Positions 11,600-14,801 of a stretch of 14,801 nt of DNA are shown here, in pieces. Location of the stretch: the NCBI GenBank assembly GCA_964553375.1, contig CAZKKN010000040.1:1-14801 (forward strand), read 5' to 3'. Position 1 is the stretch's first letter; every line of letters starts with the position of its first letter. Under the pieces are notes generated by a model. That model had not been told where the DNA came from and made no database searches. It was given only the letters and a program-made list of their open reading frames with translations. Made by a program: the position numbers and the translations under genes. Source of the stretch: UBA9715 sp964553375 (lineage in GTDB: Bacteria > Actinomycetota > Coriobacteriia > Coriobacteriales > Eggerthellaceae).

Positions 11600-13630
11600 C
11601 TAATCATGCTGCTCAATGTATATTTCTTCGCCGGTGCGTTCCCAGTCATCGAAGTTCAGCGCGTCGCCATCTATGACGTATTGCTGGAAGTAGTGGTCGA
11701 TATTGTTATTGTGCACTGTATCCCAGTAATAGCGCTTGCGCTCGGCGTCCTCGTCAATCTCCCAAACCGTGGGTCCGTATCCCGCGCGATCGATCCCGGC
11801 GGCATCGATCACCGTGGCAACGAAGTCCAAGGCACCGGTGGGAGCCGTGGAGACCTTAAGCGGCGCGGCGGCTTCTTCGGCGGTCTCCGCGGGCTTGACC
11901 ATGAGCAGTGCGCTTGACGGGCCATAGAGGGGGCCGTCTTTCCAATAGAACTCACCGTGGTCGGCGGTCACGATTATTGTGGCGTTGTCATAGACATCCA
12001 GGCGGCGCATCTCGTTGAAATAGCGATCCAGAATGTGCAGGTCGCCGCGGGCTTGCTGCAGCAGCGAAACGGAGTCCTCGGGCACCTGGTTGCCGTCCTC
12101 GTCAAGCACATAGGGGTAATGGGGGCCCATCAGGTGGATGAACCGGAAGCTCTTCTCGTGCTGGTTCAGCGCAAGCCCGCTGCGCTTCAGCTGATCGAAG
12201 AACCGCGGGTCATCAATGGTATAGGGAACCACATCCCCTGTTAAGGAGCTGCGATTCAACTGGTCGGTGTAAAACCAGAACATCGGCTTCAGCACCCAGG
12301 GCGCATCGCGATAAAGCGAGGCCTTGGCCAGGGCGCCTAAGATCCCCGCAGTGTTGATCTCCAACTCCACCTTGTCGTGGAGATTGCTTGCATAAGGGGT
12401 GAGGTGGTCGGTCATCATGGAATCGGAGTAGATGCCGATGTCGTAGCCGGCTTCCTTGATGTCGGGGATGAAGTTGCTCGTTTGGTAGCGGGTCTCTTTG
12501 TAATGATTGAAGTCGTCACCGGGGTTCGGCATGTTCCCCGAAAGCAGATAGGGGATGCCATAGCGAGTGGGGATCATAGCCGACGTGGCGTTCTTGAAGA
12601 ACGTGAAGCCGGTGAAGCCATCCAGGGCGTGAGGGTCTTCTTCGAGGACCTGCTCCATGAATTTCGTGTCGTAGGTGTCCAGCACGAATACCACGATATT
12701 GTTCTGTGCGCTGAGGTCGAATAGGCCCTCGGAGCCGATGAAGCCGGTGAATCGCGTCTCGCTATAGGACTCCTCACCCGGATTCACGCTGAGCGCCGAA
12801 GCCCCCTGCACGATCACGAGCCCCAGGCAGAGGATCATGCAGATGCCGCGGGTGGCGGTCCGCTGATGGAGCGCGAGATAGAGGAGCACGAAGATCAAGA
12901 CGATCCAAATCAGGGAGCTTAGAAGGGTTATGGGCATGTGCTCATCCAGGTTGAGGGCGCTGCCATCGGCGGCGGGCAGGGAGTAGTTCAGGAAAAGCGC
13001 CTGCACATAGCCGCATACGCTCAAAGCGACGAGTAGGGTGATGATGACATCGAAGGACTTCCCATGAATGAGCGAGACCAGCAACGCAAGCCCCACAGCG
13101 CTGATGAGGCCGACGGCTACCACGATGCCGAAGACGTCGCTGTAGGTGAAGTTGAGGCTATCAACGCCACCTGCCACGATCTCCAACGACGGCGCGATGA
13201 AGAACGTCACAGCGAGGAGCAGGCAGGCTAGAAGCGCGCGAAGGAAGCGGCGCTTCCAATCGAGCTCCTTGGCCGGGCGGCCGTTTTCCAGCGCTTGGGT
13301 CATCTCCATGGCACCCACCTTGGCCTGGGCGAGCCGCTCGGAGGCTTGGGGGGAGCCCGGATCGATGGCGCAGACGTCGGGCTCTACGATCTTGTGGGCG
13401 TTCTCGTCGATCTTGAACACCCGGAAGATCACCTTCCGCGTGCGACGGAATGCCACGCTGAGTACCGCCGATAAGGCCACGGCAGCGCCCGCCACCGCCT
13501 GGATGGTATAGGTCATGACCGAGGGGTCAACATAGGCGAGGGCCTGTTGCACCCATAGCAGATTTGCCAGGATGGCCGCCGCCAACAGCAGCAGGACATC
13601 CAGCATCCTATTTCCAAGCGCTTTCAGCAT
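11600..13630 (-). CDS. Membrane-anchored sulfatase-fold (LTA-synthase-like) enzyme
   Basis: This 676-residue protein starts at ATG 13630 (choice below) and stops at TAG 11600-11602. Membrane segments lie near 9-33, 41-61, 128-147, 165-189, 193-214, 233-254 and 261-280. The first two enclose A-Y-V-D-P-S-V-x-x-Y-x-x-Q, an A-Y-x-D-P motif I associate with membrane proteins of this type. Residues from about 308 form an alkaline-phosphatase-superfamily domain outside the membrane: V-V-F-V-L-D318-T-Y-D, N-A-T349 with P-T-R and L-L-S-G, H499-L-M-G-P-H504-Y-P-Y, and T-A-D557-H558-G-E. Thr349 is the likely nucleophile. There is no C-x-P-S-R, so it is not a formylglycine sulfatase, and a phospho-substituent transferase or phosphodiesterase is more likely. 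The frame is open to 13768, but that would overlap the enolase start; TATAAT on this strand (13675 to 13670) and AGGAAAG before ATG 13630 favour the shorter form, although spacing is long (about 15). Confidence 0.85.
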   Translation of the reverse strand: MLKALGNRMLDVLLLLAAAILANLLWVQQALAYVDPSVMTYTIQAVAGAAVALSAVLSVAFRRTRKVIFRVFKIDENAHKIVEPDVCAIDPGSPQASERLAQAKVGAMEMTQALENGRPAKELDWKRRFLRALLACLLLAVTFFIAPSLEIVAGGVDSLNFTYSDVFGIVVAVGLISAVGLALLVSLIHGKSFDVIITLLVALSVCGYVQALFLNYSLPAADGSALNLDEHMPITLLSSLIWIVLIFVLLYLALHQRTATRGICMILCLGLVIVQGASALSVNPGEESYSETRFTGFIGSEGLFDLSAQNNIVVFVLDTYDTKFMEQVLEEDPHALDGFTGFTFFKNATSAMIPTRYGIPYLLSGNMPNPGDDFNHYKETRYQTSNFIPDIKEAGYDIGIYSDSMMTDHLTPYASNLHDKVELEINTAGILGALAKASLYRDAPWVLKPMFWFYTDQLNRSSLTGDVVPYTIDDPRFFDQLKRSGLALNQHEKSFRFIHLMGPHYPYVLDEDGNQVPEDSVSLLQQARGDLHILDRYFNEMRRLDVYDNATIIVTADHGEFYWKDGPLYGPSSALLMVKPAETAEEAAAPLKVSTAPTGALDFVATVIDAAGIDRAGYGPTVWEIDEDAERKRYYWDTVHNNNIDHYFQQYVIDGDALNFDDWERTGEEIYIEQHD

Positions 13631-13669
13631 CAAATCCGGTCTGTGCTTTCCTCGGGAGAAACAACTGGA

Positions 13670-13675
13670 ATTATA
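13670..13675 (-). promoter_or_regulatory. Candidate -10 element for the sulfatase-like gene
   Basis: On the minus strand, TATAAT (13675 to 13670) is a perfect -10 about 40 bases before ATG 13630. No convincing -35 is found at 16-18 bases upstream. Transcription from here would begin downstream of the more distal possible start codons, which supports the start chosen for the gene. Confidence 0.4.
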
Positions 13676-13713
13676 GCCAAGTTGCGCCGAGGATGCCTCT
13701 ATCTCCATCGTTT

Positions 13714-13722
13714 TGGTAAGAT
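13714..13722 (+). promoter_or_regulatory. Candidate extended -10 for enolase
   Basis: TGGTAAGAT (13714-13722) fits the extended -10 form (TG, one base, then a four-of-six match to TATAAT), about 38 bases before the enolase start. A clear -35 is not seen. The 130-bp divergent gap 13631-13760 thus holds one candidate in each direction. Confidence 0.3.
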
Positions 13723-13760
13723 GGGAGCATCCGACGAACCGGACCCTAAGGAGGGCACCT

Positions 13761-14801
13761 ATGAGCATGATCGTTGATGTCTATGGCCGTGAGGTTTTGG
13801 ATTCCCGCGGCAACCCCACGGTGGAAGTGGAAGTGGTGCTCGAAAGCGGCGCTATGGGCCGCGCCATGGTTCCCTCCGGAGCGTCAACCGGCGCCTTCGA
13901 AGCCGTTGAGTTGCGCGATGGCGACAAGGACCGCTACTTGGGCAAAGGCGTGCTGGATGCGGTGGATCATGTCAACGGCGAGCTGGCCGACGAGCTTGTG
14001 GGTTTGGAATCCGATGACCAGCGTTGCATCGATGAGGTCATGATTGCCCTGGACGGCACGGACAACAAAGGCGCTTTTGGTGCGAATGCCATCCTGGGCG
14101 TGTCGCTTGCCGTGGCCAAAGCCGCAGCCGAGGAGGCGGCGCTGCCTCTCTACAAATATGTCGGCGGGGTGGGGGCCCATCTGCTGCCTACGCCTATGAT
14201 GAACATCCTGAACGGCGGCGTGCATGCCGACAACAACGTGGACTTCCAAGAGTTCATGATCATGCCCGTGGGCGCTGCGACCTTCGCTGACGCCCTGCGC
14301 TGGTGCGCAGAGATCTACCACACGCTGAAGAAGGTGCTCCACGATGCGGGCCTCGGCGGCGGTGTGGGCGACGAAGGCGGTTTCGCCCCCAACTTCAAGA
14401 CCAACGAGGAGCCGTTGGAATACATCGTTAAGGCCTGCAAGGCTGCGGGCTATGAGCCAGGAAGCGATATCATGTTCGCTATGGACCCCGCATCCACCGA
14501 GTTCTACGATGCCGATAAGAAGAAGTATGTGTTGGCTGGCGAGGGCCGCGAACTCACGAGCGACGAGATGGTGGACTACTGGGAGGCCCTGGTGGACAAA
14601 TATCCCATCATCTCCATCGAGGATGGCATGGCCGAAGAGGACTGGGACGGCTGGAAGGCCCTCACCGAGCGCATCGGCGATCGGGTGCAGCTGGTGGGCG
14701 ATGACCTGTTCGTGACCAACTCCGAGCGCCTGGCCAAGGGCATCGAGCTGGGTTGCGCCAACGCGATTCTGATCAAAGTGAACCAGATCGGTTCGCTCAC
14801 C
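13761..14801 (+). CDS. eno: Enolase, 5' part (truncated by window end)
   Basis: This glycolytic enzyme interconverts 2-phosphoglycerate and phosphoenolpyruvate in the cytoplasm. The frame is open for 347 codons from ATG 13761 to the window edge; roughly the last 80 residues of a typical 430-residue enolase are missing. AAGGAGG (13748-13754) lies six bases before the start, an excellent ribosome site. Hallmarks appear in order: D-S-R-G-N-P-T-V-E-V near the N-terminus, the mobile loop P-S-G-A-S-T-G, N-G-G-x-H-A-D-N, F-Q-E-F-M-I-M-P, G-D-E-G-G-F-A-P, metal-ligand segments M-D-P-A-S-T-E-F-Y, S-I-E-D-G-M and G-D-D-L-F-V-T-N, and the catalytic lysine in L-I-K-V-N-Q-I-G-S-L. Nothing suggests a defect. 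It is divergent from the sulfatase-like gene and is the only central-metabolism gene here. Confidence 0.98.
   Translation, partial: MSMIVDVYGREVLDSRGNPTVEVEVVLESGAMGRAMVPSGASTGAFEAVELRDGDKDRYLGKGVLDAVDHVNGELADELVGLESDDQRCIDEVMIALDGTDNKGAFGANAILGVSLAVAKAAAEEAALPLYKYVGGVGAHLLPTPMMNILNGGVHADNNVDFQEFMIMPVGAATFADALRWCAEIYHTLKKVLHDAGLGGGVGDEGGFAPNFKTNEEPLEYIVKACKAAGYEPGSDIMFAMDPASTEFYDADKKKYVLAGEGRELTSDEMVDYWEALVDKYPIISIEDGMAEEDWDGWKALTERIGDRVQLVGDDLFVTNSERLAKGIELGCANAILIKVNQIGSLT

Noticed and set aside
13663..13672. AACTGGAATT, also present in the arms of the 11351-11502 element
   Set aside because: A 10-bp match with no further extension; in a window this size such a match can arise by chance, and no second arm is nearby.

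Overview
The window is high-GC DNA (estimated at around 60% G+C, not counted). Its gene content suggests an anaerobic actinobacterium of the Coriobacteriia/Eggerthellales type. Reasons: a molybdopterin (Mo-bis-MGD) reductase operon whose DmsB-like ferredoxin carries its own Tat signal and which ends in an NrfD/DmsC anchor; a Tat-exported alkaline phosphatase; secreted proteins with tandem Y-R-L-Y-N-P/G-W-x-x-E-G-x-G-W repeats; and Gram-positive type envelope-glycopolymer genes. Genus is not resolved, and the assignment is inferred from gene content alone.

Layout. (1) 1-3202, plus strand: a respiratory operon with the C-terminal third or so of a molybdopterin oxidoreductase, a ferric-reductase-like membrane protein, a Tat-type 4x[4Fe-4S] subunit and an NrfD-type quinol subunit. 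It closes with tandem hairpins, the second a strong intrinsic terminator (3269-3304). (2) 3505-5769, plus: a secreted CotH-like protein with three C-terminal repeats. (3) 5856-7307, minus: an undecaprenyl-phosphate sugar-1-phosphate transferase. (4) 7564-9153, plus: a Tat-type alkaline phosphatase with a Pho-box-like direct repeat and a -10 element upstream. (5) 9353-11263, plus: a fusion of a YidC/Oxa1-type membrane domain to a CDP-glycerol:glycerophosphotransferase-like domain, preceded by an 11-bp tandem repeat. (6) 11264-11599: a convergent gap holding a 152-bp element bounded by 30-bp perfect inverted repeats. (7) 11600-13630, minus: a membrane-anchored alkaline-phosphatase-superfamily (sulfatase/LTA-synthase-like) enzyme. 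(8) 13761 to the right edge, plus: enolase, truncated by the window.

How the genes fit together. The first four genes form one electron-transfer complex: quinol to membrane subunit, to Fe-S subunit, to Mo enzyme. The genes from 3505 to 13630 are mostly separate transcription units but share an envelope theme: starting a lipid-linked glycan, transferring or polymerising glycerol-phosphate-like units, modifying a polymer with a sulfatase-fold transferase or hydrolase, and recovering phosphate. Enolase is an unrelated housekeeping neighbour.

The most unusual items are the YidC-glycerophosphotransferase fusion and the perfect inverted-repeat element at 11351-11502. No tRNA, rRNA, CRISPR array, transposase or integrase was seen.
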